Below, piece by piece: positions 19,678 to 28,639 of a stretch of DNA of 64,000 nucleotides. The DNA is from Pseudomonadota bacterium (lineage in GTDB: Bacteria > Pseudomonadota > Gammaproteobacteria > Burkholderiales > Rhodocyclaceae), in assembly GCA_018241665.1 (NCBI GenBank), contig JAFEDK010000001.1, positions 1 to 64,000 on the forward strand. Direction: 5' to 3'. The notes under the pieces are model-generated. The model was not told the DNA's origin. It saw only the letters and a program-made list of their open reading frames with translations, and did not search any database. The first letter of the stretch is position 1, and every line of letters starts with the position of its first letter. Position numbers and translations under genes: made by a program.

Positions 19678-22600
19678 CAGGGCCGGCGACAAGGGCTCAA
19701 CCTTCCAGCCCGCCTGAGCGACTTTGCCCCCTAGGGCTTCGGCGCAGGCCTTCGATCCTACATCGTGGTAGCGCACCGTCGTAGTAGCCACTTCCTTCGG
19801 ACTTGCCCGCCCTTTCTTCGCCGCCGTGGCCACTACGTCTTCGATGGGGGGCACCGAGGCGCCAAGGGTCCGCCAGTTATCGCGGTACTTACGCACCTCA
19901 TCCCGCATGGATTGACCATAGATCTGCAGAAAGACCGTCTTGCCGGCACACACATCGTTGGCGCCAAGCGGCCTCTTCGGGATCGTATCGGTGGCGGGAG
20001 CGCGATCCGGAGGTGGTACGGGCTCCGGTGCTGGCCGTTGAGCCCCCGCAGGAGAGGCTGTGGCCAGAACCGTGCAGGGCTCTTCAGCCAGGCTCAGGGC
20101 TTCAGCCTCCCGCTCCCTTGTCATCTGCTCCAGCCGTGCCCGGCGCTGAGGATCGGCGGGATGACGCCGCGTGGCGACATCAATGGAAGCCGACGAGGTC
20201 GCGGTGTACTCGTAGATCCAATAGCGGGGTGCCCGATAATTGGATGCCTCGCCCGTTTGCCCGAGCAGGCACTCCTCCGGATGGCCGTCCTCGCGTCGCC
20301 CGGCGACGAAGGCGTCCAGCAGCGTCCTGCAACTGGCCGGTCGGTCACGGAAGGACAGCAACTGGCACTGGGTCACCGCATCCCCATAGATTCGCCGCAC
20401 CGCATCCCGGAAACGGCCTGAGTATTCGACGCTGCAGGATGTATCGACGCGCCGAACCAGAGCATCGGCCAGCGCCCCGATCGATGCTTGCGCCTTCAAC
20501 GCCTCCTTGTGCCGGTCGCAGGCGTACGGCGCCGGCAGCCGCAACCACGGCTCGCTCAGTTCCTTGAGTACGTCATCCTCGGCCTTGCTGCGCTGCGCCT
20601 CCGCGCCGAGAAATTTCTCGATCTCATTCCATACTGGCAAGCCGATCGACACCAACCCGCCAATACCGATCGAAGCGGTAACCGCGTTAGCGCGCAGCCG
20701 CGCCGGCAGACGATTGAGCTTTGACGCCGCCGGCTCGGTCGCCTCCTTGCCTACCGCGTCGCCAATGCTGACCCCGGCATCCGCGTCGAAGCAACACCTG
20801 AAATTAAGCTGAAGCCAGTCGACGAATGCAGGGTCGAGCACGCTGCCCAGACTGCTGCCAAGCTGGTAATAACTCTCCCACTGGGCCTCGTCGAAAAACT
20901 GATCTGCGGTCGTCTGCTGTGGGAAATCCGGGTTCTCGGCCGCAAAGTTGAGCAGGTCCACCGGCAGCGAGGAATACAGATTGGGTTTGACCACGATCAT
21001 CAAGGCATGCCCGCCGTCCCGGTACTCGACCTGGGCCAGCGCCAGGCAGGCGTGCTCCCCTTTCGAGGCCAGATCGTTCAAGGAACCAAACGCTGCCAGC
21101 GCAGCGCCATGCTCGGCCCCTGGAGCAAGGCCCCCGGATGGCTTGAGGAAGCAGATCTCGGCACCGAGGTCGATCCGCGCCTTGCGCACGAGATTCTCCA
21201 GGTCGCCGAAGACATAGTCAGGATCCGCGCCGCAGTCGGCGACGACAATCATCTCCGCCTGCTCGGCGAGCAGCATGTAAGCCCCGGTATTCTCGAAATG
21301 CCCGCCATCGCTCAGAAACCAGTCGGGCCCGGCCGCCCCCTTGAAGACCCCGAAGGTCTCGCTCAGCAGACCGCGCGACTTCGCAGGCAGACGCCATGGC
21401 GAATGGCGCTCACCGTCCCGCAGCACCGCCGACCACCAATAGCCAAGGCGCAGACCCGCGAAAGTGATCAGAGCCGAGATGCCCCCTTGGGTGTTGCTAC
21501 CGAGCCCCGGCGCCACCGCGGCACCTGAGATGGCAATCCACGACCCAAGGCTGAGCGCCCCACGCTCTCCGATCTGCTTCCAGCTGCCGTCAAGCCCTAC
21601 GCGCATCAGGCCACCCGGCGCGATGGTCAGGGGCAGGCCGCGGCGGTCCTGGTTGAAGAGGCCGCCGCGGGGGTCACGGGTCTGATTGATGCAGGCATTG
21701 ATCAGATGCACGGGGCCACCAAAGCGCTGTGGCGCATACTCGGTCATCGCCACGTCGTCGCCGTCATCGGGATCGAAGACCGATTTACGGGTCAGCGTCC
21801 GCGGCACCGTTTCGGACACTTTCCCGATCGCACGGAGCGGATCTGAGTCAGGGGTCGCCCCAAAACGGGCCGGATTCGCGGCGCCCAGATAACTGCGCAC
21901 GAGCCGGGCACGGTAAAAGGTGTGCAGGGAAGAAAGGTTGAGGAACTCGAAATTGCTGCCCGTCACCCACAGGTACACAGCCGCCAAACCGCCGATCAGC
22001 GCCAGCCTGGACAAGGCCTGCCCGAACTCGACCTCCCCGGCCGCCCCGAACAAGGTACTCAGGCCCGCCAGGTGGGCCAGCGAGACCCACCAGGCGCACA
22101 ACAGGAAGGTCAGCAGATAGCCCGCCACCCGTCCGACGATGAGCACCCCCCGCGCGCCCCCCGAGCCGGGCGTCAGCGATGAAGCCATTGGCAGCAAGGC
22201 ACGCAATACCGCCGAAAGCACCGCGAGCACCAGCCCGGCCTGCACAAGATCCCGGTACTCGAAGGCCAGGAACCACGCCACCCGGTCCACCAGCCCCACC
22301 AGCAGGATGAGTCCGCCCCACCGGAACGCACGCGCCAGCAGCCCGGTGAGCCTCCGCAGGACCGCATCCTCACGGGCCCGCAGCTTGCTGGACTCCACCG
22401 CTCCCAGTACGTCGCGGAGCAGGTAATGACTCCATGGAATGGCCAGCAGCCAAAGGGCTGCCAGCGCCAGCACGCCCCACAGCAGCACCGTCCGCAGTGC
22501 CGCCCCAGGCTGACCAGGATCGCCCAGAAAGAGCTGGCGGGTCAGGAACAGGCCCACCACGACAGCACATAGAAGCAGCCAATGAATGCTCACCCGTACC

Positions 22601-23295
22601 CCAGTCGCCACCCATGGCACGACCCAGTAGGCAGACGCCAAACCCCCGGCCCACAGCATGAACAGGAAAATCAACAACCATGGCGTTGGTAGCCACTCGG
22701 GAAGCCAACGCACCGCATCGAATATGTCCACACCGCAGTGGCCAAGCGCCTCCGGCACGCCCTCTGACATGGCGTCGGCACCGGCTGGCATCGCGCAGAC
22801 CGACGCCAGCGATGACAGGCCCCACCAGGCAAGCAGATCGAAACCCGCCAGCAGCGCCCCGAGAAGAAGGGCTAGCACACCCAGCTCGAGGTGGATCGCC
22901 ACCAGGTTGCGTACGAAGACCGTCGCCGCAAACACCTTGTCCGCCGCGCCCCTGGGTATGAGGTAGCGGCCATTGGCCCGCAGCCACCAGGTAAACCAGC
23001 GCGCATCACGCGCCCCGAGGGAATCGAGAACCGCGCGAACTTCCCCATACCCGCGGGCACGGTTCAACAGACGCCCCAGCATCGCACCGATATAGCCACC
23101 GCCCGACACCGTCGAAAGCAGATCGAAACGGTGCAGCAAGCCCTTGCGGGACAGGGCGGCGAGCAAACCGAAACAGAAGGTCGCACTGCGGACCCCGCCA
23201 CCAGAAAGGGCCAGCCCCCACTTGGAAGCGGCACCCTCGGGCGAACCCGCAGCCTTGCGCCTTGCCGCGACCAGAGCATCGATCTGTTTACTCAT
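19594..23295 (-). CDS. Large membrane patatin-like phospholipase
   Basis: 1233 residues from an ATG preceded by GGGGGA. The patatin catalytic elements are present: oxyanion loop SGGGVRS at 31-37, nucleophile S64 in STVSGGGY and catalytic D663 in LSDGGHFENTG. About 600 residues separate Ser and Asp, filled by many hydrophobic segments (about 120-470) that should be TM helices. The part after 800 has one more hydrophobic stretch, then a low-complexity linker, then a C-terminal unit of about 100 residues (FLQIYGQSMRDEVRKYRDNW to VIEVWIP) of the kind found in bacterial sensor/effector proteins. Expected activity is lipid acyl hydrolysis at the inner membrane. It is transcribed alone, with no nucleotide cyclase or other defence partner nearby. 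The 3' end is altered by a duplication. Confidence 0.8.
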   Translation of the reverse strand: MSKQIDALVAARRKAAGSPEGAASKWGLALSGGGVRSATFCFGLLAALSRKGLLHRFDLLSTVSGGGYIGAMLGRLLNRARGYGEVRAVLDSLGARDARWFTWWLRANGRYLIPRGAADKVFAATVFVRNLVAIHLELGVLALLLGALLAGFDLLAWWGLSSLASVCAMPAGADAMSEGVPEALGHCGVDIFDAVRWLPEWLPTPWLLIFLFMLWAGGLASAYWVVPWVATGVRVSIHWLLLCAVVVGLFLTRQLFLGDPGQPGAALRTVLLWGVLALAALWLLAIPWSHYLLRDVLGAVESSKLRAREDAVLRRLTGLLARAFRWGGLILLVGLVDRVAWFLAFEYRDLVQAGLVLAVLSAVLRALLPMASSLTPGSGGARGVLIVGRVAGYLLTFLLCAWWVSLAHLAGLSTLFGAAGEVEFGQALSRLALIGGLAAVYLWVTGSNFEFLNLSSLHTFYRARLVRSYLGAANPARFGATPDSDPLRAIGKVSETVPRTLTRKSVFDPDDGDDVAMTEYAPQRFGGPVHLINACINQTRDPRGGLFNQDRRGLPLTIAPGGLMRVGLDGSWKQIGERGALSLGSWIAISGAAVAPGLGSNTQGGISALITFAGLRLGYWWSAVLRDGERHSPWRLPAKSRGLLSETFGVFKGAAGPDWFLSDGGHFENTGAYMLLAEQAEMIVVADCGADPDYVFGDLENLVRKARIDLGAEICFLKPSGGLAPGAEHGAALAAFGSLNDLASKGEHACLALAQVEYRDGGHALMIVVKPNLYSSLPVDLLNFAAENPDFPQQTTADQFFDEAQWESYYQLGSSLGSVLDPAFVDWLQLNFRCCFDADAGVSIGDAVGKEATEPAASKLNRLPARLRANAVTASIGIGGLVSIGLPVWNEIEKFLGAEAQRSKAEDDVLKELSEPWLRLPAPYACDRHKEALKAQASIGALADALVRRVDTSCSVEYSGRFRDAVRRIYGDAVTQCQLLSFRDRPASCRTLLDAFVAGRREDGHPEECLLGQTGEASNYRAPRYWIYEYTATSSASIDVATRRHPADPQRRARLEQMTREREAEALSLAEEPCTVLATASPAGAQRPAPEPVPPPDRAPATDTIPKRPLGANDVCAGKTVFLQIYGQSMRDEVRKYRDNWRTLGASVPPIEDVVATAAKKGRASPKEVATTTVRYHDVGSKACAEALGGKVAQAGWKVEPLSPALSPTPGVIEVWIPNQNPPDSGADRRPPE

Positions 23296-23465
23296 GTTTC
23301 CCCCACGCCGTATTCGCGCCAACGCATCACGCATATGACTTGGGTATAGCAGGACTATCCGCGGGTACAAGCCCTGATCCACCGCAGGACAGTCTCATCC
23401 GCCTACAATAAAGGCAGCAAACAGATCAGGGCCCAAGCCCCAACCCGCTCAAGGAGTTATCCAGC

Positions 23466-24269
23466 ATGGCCATGGATGTCGTCGATTACGAAATCTTCGG
23501 GAACGAAATGCAGTACGTCGAGGTGGAGCTCGACCCGGGCGAGGCCGCCGTCGGCGAAGCCGGCGTGATGATGTACATGCAGGACGGGATCCAGATGGAC
23601 ACCATCTTCGGTGACGGCTCGGCCCAGCAGAGCGGCCTGTTCGGCAAGCTGCTCGGCGCCGGCAAGCGCCTGCTGACCGGCGAGAGCCTGTTCACCACCA
23701 TCTATCACAACGAAGGCAGCGGCAAGCGCCGGGTCGCCTTCGCCGCCCCCTACCCGGGCAAGATCGTGCCGGTAGACCTGTCCACGATAGGCGGCACGCT
23801 GATCTGCCAGAAGGACTCCTTCCTCGCCGCCGCCAAGGGCGTGTCCCTCGGCATCGCCTTCCAGAAGAAGATCGGCGTCGGCCTGTTCGGCGGCGAAGGC
23901 TTCATCATGCAGAAGCTGGACGGCGACGGCATGGCCTTCATCCACGCCGGCGGCACCCTGCTCGAGAAGACCCTCGCCCCCGGCGAGACCCTGCGCGTGG
24001 ACACCGGCTGCGTGGTGGCCTTCCAGCCCAGCGTCGATTTCGACATCCAGTACGCCGGCAAGATCAAGACCGCCCTATTCGGCGGCGAAGGCCTGTTCTT
24101 CGCTACCCTCACCGGGCCCGGCAAGGTATGGCTGCAGTCCCTGCCCCTGTCGCGCATGGCCGACCGCATCGTGATGGCCTCCCGCGTGGTGCAGGGGGGT
24201 GGCGGCAAGGAAAGCACCTCGCTGCTCGGCGGCATCGGCCTCGGCTCCCTGCTCGGCGACGACGATTGA
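23466..24269 (+). CDS. AIM24/TIGR00266 family protein
   Basis: 267 residues without signal peptide or TM helix, with many glycine-rich beta strands ([44 protein letters not shown]), typical of the AIM24 double-psi beta-barrel family. Function in bacteria is unknown; the fungal namesake is mitochondrial. AAGGAG lies 9 bases before the ATG. It is the first gene of a run of four plus-strand genes. Confidence 0.85.
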   Translation: MAMDVVDYEIFGNEMQYVEVELDPGEAAVGEAGVMMYMQDGIQMDTIFGDGSAQQSGLFGKLLGAGKRLLTGESLFTTIYHNEGSGKRRVAFAAPYPGKIVPVDLSTIGGTLICQKDSFLAAAKGVSLGIAFQKKIGVGLFGGEGFIMQKLDGDGMAFIHAGGTLLEKTLAPGETLRVDTGCVVAFQPSVDFDIQYAGKIKTALFGGEGLFFATLTGPGKVWLQSLPLSRMADRIVMASRVVQGGGGKESTSLLGGIGLGSLLGDDD

Positions 24270-24311
24270 GCGCCGCCGCGCCGGCGTCCGCGGCAACTGG
24301 AGAGTAATCCC

Positions 24312-25406
24312 ATGAACGACGCACCGGTTCCCGCCCGCTACTACCCACCGAGCGGTGACGCCCACGGCCACCCGGCGCTACTGCGCTGGGAGGGCGGACA
24401 TCTGCTCGTCGCCCCGGAGGATTCCGACCAGTTGCGCATAAGCGCCGCCTCACTGCGCGCCGAAGCCCGGGGCTTCAACCACAGCCAGTGGGCGATCGCC
24501 TGGCCGGGCGAGGGCGGCGAGCATCTACTGATCGTCGCCGACGCAGCCATCGCGCCGCTGCGCGCCACCGCTCCGGCCCTGTTCGCCACCGGCACCCACG
24601 CCCAGCGCAAGACCCACCGGCGCTTCGGTCTCGGCGTGACGGCACTGATCCTGCTGCCGCTGCTGCTCATCGCCGGCATCTTCCTGGCCGTCGAGCCGCT
24701 GGCCGACCGGGTCGTCGAACACATCCCGCCGTCCATCGAGAAGCAGATCGGCGAAGCGGTGCTGGCCCGCACCCGCCTCGACAGCAAGCTGATCGAACAG
24801 GGCCCGGCGCTGGATGCGCTGCAGCTCATCGGCAAGCGCCTGGCCCGCCCTGGAGAAGACCTGCGCTTCTACCTGGCCGAACGCCCGGACATCAACGCCT
24901 TCGCCGCCCCCGGCGGCGTGGTGGTGGTGTATTCGGGCCTGATGAAGCAGGCCGACTCGGCAGAAGACGTGGCCGGCGTGCTGGCCCACGAGATCGCCCA
25001 CGTGGAGTTGCGCCACAGCCTGCGCCAGATCGTCCGCTCGGCCGGCCTGCGGGTCATCGTGTCGGCACTGTTCGGCGACTACGGCGCCCTTGGCAGCTGG
25101 GGTGCCCAGCTCGGCGAGCTGAAGTTCTCGCGGGATGCGGAGCGGGAAGCCGACGCCCGCGGCCTGCAGCGCCTGGCCGAAGCGCACATCGACCCGCAGG
25201 GCATGCTGCGCTTCTTCGAAACGCTGGCGCGCAGCGAAAACGGCGCCGCCGCGGCAGTACCGACCGTGTTCTCCACCCACCCGGCCACCGCCGAGCGCAT
25301 CGAGCGCCTGCGCGAGGCGCTGGCCAGCCATCCGGCCGGCACGCCCCAACCCATCCCGGTAGACTGGCAGGCCGTCCGCCAGGCCTTGCCCGACACCAGA
25401 CCATGA
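24312..25406 (+). CDS. M48-family membrane zinc metalloprotease
   Basis: 364 residues. A cytoplasmic N-terminal domain of about 95 residues is followed by one TM (LGVTALILLPLLLIAGIFLAV, about 100-122) and an M48 protease domain with the zinc motif HEIAH (H226, E227, H230) and a downstream DAEREAD giving the third ligand. Related proteins (YggG/LoiP, BepA, HtpX) act in envelope protein quality control. GGAGAG precedes the start. The stop overlaps the amidohydrolase start by 4 bases. Confidence 0.88.
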   Translation: MNDAPVPARYYPPSGDAHGHPALLRWEGGHLLVAPEDSDQLRISAASLRAEARGFNHSQWAIAWPGEGGEHLLIVADAAIAPLRATAPALFATGTHAQRKTHRRFGLGVTALILLPLLLIAGIFLAVEPLADRVVEHIPPSIEKQIGEAVLARTRLDSKLIEQGPALDALQLIGKRLARPGEDLRFYLAERPDINAFAAPGGVVVVYSGLMKQADSAEDVAGVLAHEIAHVELRHSLRQIVRSAGLRVIVSALFGDYGALGSWGAQLGELKFSRDAEREADARGLQRLAEAHIDPQGMLRFFETLARSENGAAAAVPTVFSTHPATAERIERLREALASHPAGTPQPIPVDWQAVRQALPDTRP

Positions 25407-26248
25407 GCATCTTCGACGACGCCAAGATCGACTGCCACGCGCACATTTTCGACCCGGTGCATTACCCCTACGGGGAAGACAGCTTCTACAAACCCGCCGG
25501 CCAGGAGCTCGGCACGCCGGCCCAGTTCCTGCACGTCCTCGATGCCTACGGCGTCGGCCACGCCTTGCTCGTCCAGCCCAACTCCGGCTATGACCGGGAC
25601 AACCGCTGCATGCTGGGCGCCATCGCCGCCAGCCGGGGCCGCCTGAAGGGCGTGGCGGTCGTCGCCAACGACTGCTCCCGCAGCGAGCTGGAAGACCTCA
25701 AGGCCGGAGGCATCGTCGGCATCGCCTTCAATGCGGCACTGTTCGGCGTTGCCCACTATGCCGACAGCGGCCCGCTGCTGGAGCGCCTGGCGGAGCTCGG
25801 CCTGTTCGCGCAGATCCAGGTACAGGAAAACCAGCTGGTCGAATTCGCCCCGCTGCTCGAAGCCGGCGGGGCACGCCTGCTGTTCGATCATTGCGGCCGC
25901 CCCGATATGGCTGCCGGACTCGGACAGGCGGGCTTCCAGGCCCTGCTGGCCTTCGGCCGCCGCGGCAATGCGCATGTGAAGCTGTCCGGCTACGTGAAGT
26001 TCTCGCAGCAGGCCTACCCCTTCGAGGACACCTGGCCCTACGTGCAGGCGCTGGTGGAAGCTTTCGGCAGCGGCGGCTGCATCTGGGGCAGCGACTGGCC
26101 TTTCCTGCGCGCGCCGTCGCGGGTGGACTACGGCCCGCTGCTCAAACTGATGGAACGCCTGCTGCCTGGCCCGGCAGAGCGCCGGGCCGTGCTGTGGGAC
26201 AACCCGCGCAGCCTGTTCGGCTTCGACCAGGCAAGTCCGCTAACATAG
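25403..26248 (+). CDS. Amidohydrolase family protein (amidohydrolase 2)
   Basis: 281 residues with a TIM-barrel metal hydrolase pattern: DCHAHIFDP near the N-terminus (HxH metal site), LFDHCGRPD in the middle and IWGSDWPF near the C-terminus (catalytic Asp). This is the PF04909 group that includes 2-pyrone-4,6-dicarboxylate lactonase and related decarboxylases. The substrate is unknown. The ATGA overlap with the M48 gene fixes the start and suggests coupled translation, although no functional link is obvious. Confidence 0.85.
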   Translation: MSIFDDAKIDCHAHIFDPVHYPYGEDSFYKPAGQELGTPAQFLHVLDAYGVGHALLVQPNSGYDRDNRCMLGAIAASRGRLKGVAVVANDCSRSELEDLKAGGIVGIAFNAALFGVAHYADSGPLLERLAELGLFAQIQVQENQLVEFAPLLEAGGARLLFDHCGRPDMAAGLGQAGFQALLAFGRRGNAHVKLSGYVKFSQQAYPFEDTWPYVQALVEAFGSGGCIWGSDWPFLRAPSRVDYGPLLKLMERLLPGPAERRAVLWDNPRSLFGFDQASPLT

Positions 26249-26280
26249 TCAGCCTGTTCCCTAGGGGTCATCGCAAAAGC

Positions 26281-26979
26281 ATGAGCACACAAGAAAAAAA
26301 TCCCGTCGTCTTCGGCACCGAAGACCTGCTGCTGAGCCTCTGCAACTCGGTCACCAAGGTTCTCAGCGTGGCCACCCATAGCCAGATCCGCTATTCGGGC
26401 ATGGTCCAGCGCATCACCAAAACCTGCCTGAAGCCGGACATCGGCTGCTTCGTGCTGTTCGATGGCGGCTTCTCCGGCCTGGTGGTGATCAACTTCTCGG
26501 CCCAGTCGGCGATGGAGTTGTACGAGAGCTACATGCTCAACATGGGGATGGCCAAGGAAGACCTGGCCAGCTCCTACACCTCGGACGACGTCAGCAACGT
26601 GATGGGCGAGCTGATGAACCAGATCGTCGGCGACTTCACCGGCCAGGTGGGGCGTGAGCTGCAGACCCACATCACGCAGAATCAGCCGAAGATGCTGGTC
26701 CTCAACAAGCAGGTGGTGCTCAGCGTGGACACCCACCTGGACCAGCCCGAGACCCGCCGGGTGACCTTCTACACCGGCCGCAACAACATCTTCTACCTGG
26801 AACTGGCGATCGACCGCACGGAGTTCATCAAGCTCTACGACTTCGAACCCCAGGACGCCCCCGATCCGGACGCCCTGATCGACGCTGCCGACGCTACGCC
26901 GAATGCAGCCACGGCAGCCACCCCTGGCAACGGCGGTGGCGACGACCACGACGATCTGCTCAAGTCCCTCGGCTTCTGA
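26281..26979 (+). CDS. DUF3334 family protein (CheX-like)
   Basis: 232 residues. The core VVFGTEDLLLSLCNSVTKVLS with later DVSNVMGELMNQIVGDFTGQ matches DUF3334, a family with a CheX/CheC-like fold judged by its ELMNQIVG helix. The last 35 residues are acidic and low in complexity. CheX-like proteins can be phosphatases, but DUF3334 is uncharacterised. It follows the amidohydrolase by 32 bases and is convergent with the next gene. Confidence 0.8.
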   Translation: MSTQEKNPVVFGTEDLLLSLCNSVTKVLSVATHSQIRYSGMVQRITKTCLKPDIGCFVLFDGGFSGLVVINFSAQSAMELYESYMLNMGMAKEDLASSYTSDDVSNVMGELMNQIVGDFTGQVGRELQTHITQNQPKMLVLNKQVVLSVDTHLDQPETRRVTFYTGRNNIFYLELAIDRTEFIKLYDFEPQDAPDPDALIDAADATPNAATAATPGNGGGDDHDDLLKSLGF

Positions 26980-26988
26980 ACTGCACGT

Positions 26989-27552
26989 TCAGGCGGGCAG
27001 GTCGGCGCGGGTATCCACGTCGCGCAGGCAGCCCGCGTCGTCGGTATCGATGGCGCGCAGGTCCGCCTTGTGGGCCGACAGAATCGCCCGCGCGCCCTCG
27101 TCGCCGGCAAGGCCCAGCAGCTCATCCCGCCAGCGGGCCGCAAAACCGACCGGGTGGCCGCGCCGCCCGTCGTGAAAAGGCGCCGCCAGCACCGCACCGC
27201 AGTTGATGGCATCGGCAACCCGGGCGAGGGTATCGACTTGCAGGAACGGCATGTCTGCCAGCGCAACGACCCAGCCCGAGGCGTCGGCACTGGCCGCCAC
27301 GCCAGCGGCCAGGCTGTGGCCCATGCCATCCACAGCGGCCGGACAGAAGACCGTTTCCAGCCCTTCCGCCAGCAGCAATCCAGCCAGTTCGAGCTGCTCC
27401 GGGCGGAGCACCGCGATGTTCCGCGGGCAGGCCTGGCGCAGACGGCGCGCCGCCGCCACGGCGATCGGCGTGCCGTTGGGCAGCGGATGCAGCAGCTTGT
27501 CGCCGCCGAAGCGCCGCCCCTGGCCCGCCGCCAACAACAGGCCAACCACCAT
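26989..27552 (-). CDS. MocA-like molybdenum cofactor cytidylyltransferase
   Basis: About 187 residues of the MobA/MocA nucleotidyltransferase family: LLLAAGQGRRFGGDKLL at the start (nucleotide-binding loop with the Lys), ALADMPFLQ (metal-binding Asp) and GRRGHPVGF. In relatives it adds CMP to molybdopterin-Mo to make the MCD cofactor used by xanthine-dehydrogenase-family enzymes. An alternative GTG start at 27561 overlaps the xdhC stop (GTGA). Position after xdhC and the hydroxylase genes supports a role in maturing that enzyme. Confidence 0.82.
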   Translation of the reverse strand: MVVGLLLAAGQGRRFGGDKLLHPLPNGTPIAVAAARRLRQACPRNIAVLRPEQLELAGLLLAEGLETVFCPAAVDGMGHSLAAGVAASADASGWVVALADMPFLQVDTLARVADAINCGAVLAAPFHDGRRGHPVGFAARWRDELLGLAGDEGARAILSAHKADLRAIDTDDAGCLRDVDTRADLPA

Positions 27553-27557
27553 TCCCG

Positions 27558-28559
27558 TCACGGGCGCACGCCGCAGCCCGCGCTGGGGACGGTGCTCGCT
27601 TCGGCCCGCGGCACGACGACTCCGTTCTTCACCGCGGTCATCTCGGCCAGCACGGACACCGCGATCTCCGGCGGCGTACGGCTGCCGATGTGGATGCCGA
27701 TCGGCCCGTGCAGGCGCCCGACCTCCCCTTCCGACAGGTCGAAATACTTGAGCAACCTCTCCTTGCGCGCCGCGTTGTTCACCCTCGAACCCAGCGCGCC
27801 GACGTAGAAGGCCGGCGACTTGAGCGCCTCCAGCAGGGCCATGTCGTCCAACTTCGGGTCGTGGGTCAGCGCGACGATGGCGGTGTGGGGATCGGGCCCC
27901 ATCGCCAGCACCGCGTCGTCGGGCATGCCGGCCACCAGCGGCGCGCCGGGCACGTCCCACTCGACGGAATATTCCTCGCGCGGGTCGCAGACGCTCACCG
28001 CGTAGTCGAGGGCCTGGGCCATCGGCGCCAGGTAGCGGGCGATCTGCCCGGCGCCGATGATCAGCAGGCGCCAGTGGGGGCCGTGGATCGTGCCGAGCCG
28101 AGTGCCGTCCCACAGCAGGGCTTCGCCACGGCAGGCATCCAGAATGCGCACCGCACCACTGTCCAGCTCGATCTCCCGGCGCACCAGCTGGCCGGCCTCT
28201 ATGCGCGTCGTCAGCTCGGCGAGCTGGGCCGCATCCGGCGCCGGTTCGACGACCAGCTCCAGCGTACCGCCGCAGGGCAGGCCGAAGCGGTTGGCCTCTT
28301 CACGCGTCACCCCGTAGCGCAGCACGAAGGGCTGGCTGCCGGCGATGCGCCCGTCCAGCATGCGGGCGACCATGTCGTCCTCGATGCAGCCGCCGGACAC
28401 CGAGCCCTGCACCCGGCCGTCGTCCCGCAGGGCCATCCAGGCCCCGGCCGGACGGGGCGCCGAGCCCCAGGTCTGGGCGACGGTGACGAGGGCCGCCCGG
28501 TGTCCTTCCTCGCGCCAGCGCCGCAGCGCGGCGAGGACCTGCAGATCCTGACTGTCCAT
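27558..28559 (-). CDS. XdhC-family maturation factor
   Basis: 333 residues. The XdhC/CoxI N-terminal domain (TVAQTWGSAPRPAGAWMAL, GSVSGGCIED) is followed by a Rossmann domain (LLIIGAGQIARYLAPMAQ) and a conserved C-terminal LTHDPKLDDMALLEAL segment. XdhC proteins bind and sulfurate the molybdenum cofactor and insert it into the large subunit. The gene overlaps the MocA-like gene, and element E2 lies between it and the hydroxylase large-subunit gene. Confidence 0.9.
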   Translation of the reverse strand: MDSQDLQVLAALRRWREEGHRAALVTVAQTWGSAPRPAGAWMALRDDGRVQGSVSGGCIEDDMVARMLDGRIAGSQPFVLRYGVTREEANRFGLPCGGTLELVVEPAPDAAQLAELTTRIEAGQLVRREIELDSGAVRILDACRGEALLWDGTRLGTIHGPHWRLLIIGAGQIARYLAPMAQALDYAVSVCDPREEYSVEWDVPGAPLVAGMPDDAVLAMGPDPHTAIVALTHDPKLDDMALLEALKSPAFYVGALGSRVNNAARKERLLKYFDLSEGEVGRLHGPIGIHIGSRTPPEIAVSVLAEMTAVKNGVVVPRAEASTVPSAGCGVRP

Positions 28560-28582
28560 GCTCTAGACCTTTTCCTTGCAAA

Positions 28583-28620
28583 CCCTCTGTGGGGGCGAAT
28601 TCATTCGCCCCCACAGAGGG
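28583..28620. repeat. Palindromic element E2 (single-palindrome form)
   Basis: A perfect 18 + 18 base inverted repeat around a 2-base centre, with core GGGCGAATTCATTCGCCC extended on both sides by CCCTCTGTG and CACAGAGGG. It is the longest uninterrupted palindrome of the family here and lies between the large hydroxylase subunit gene and xdhC, within one transcription unit. Confidence 0.93.
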
Positions 28621-28639
28621 TGGATAAAAGCGAACCCGT

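Noticed and set aside
19594..23295. CBASS-type defence operon
   Set aside because: A patatin effector alone is not enough: no CD-NTase, ubiquitin-like system or other CBASS component is encoded next to it.
26976..26992. Terminator between DUF3334 and the MocA-like gene
   Set aside because: CTGAAC TGCAC GTTCAG is a perfect but short 6-bp stem without a T run, too weak to call.
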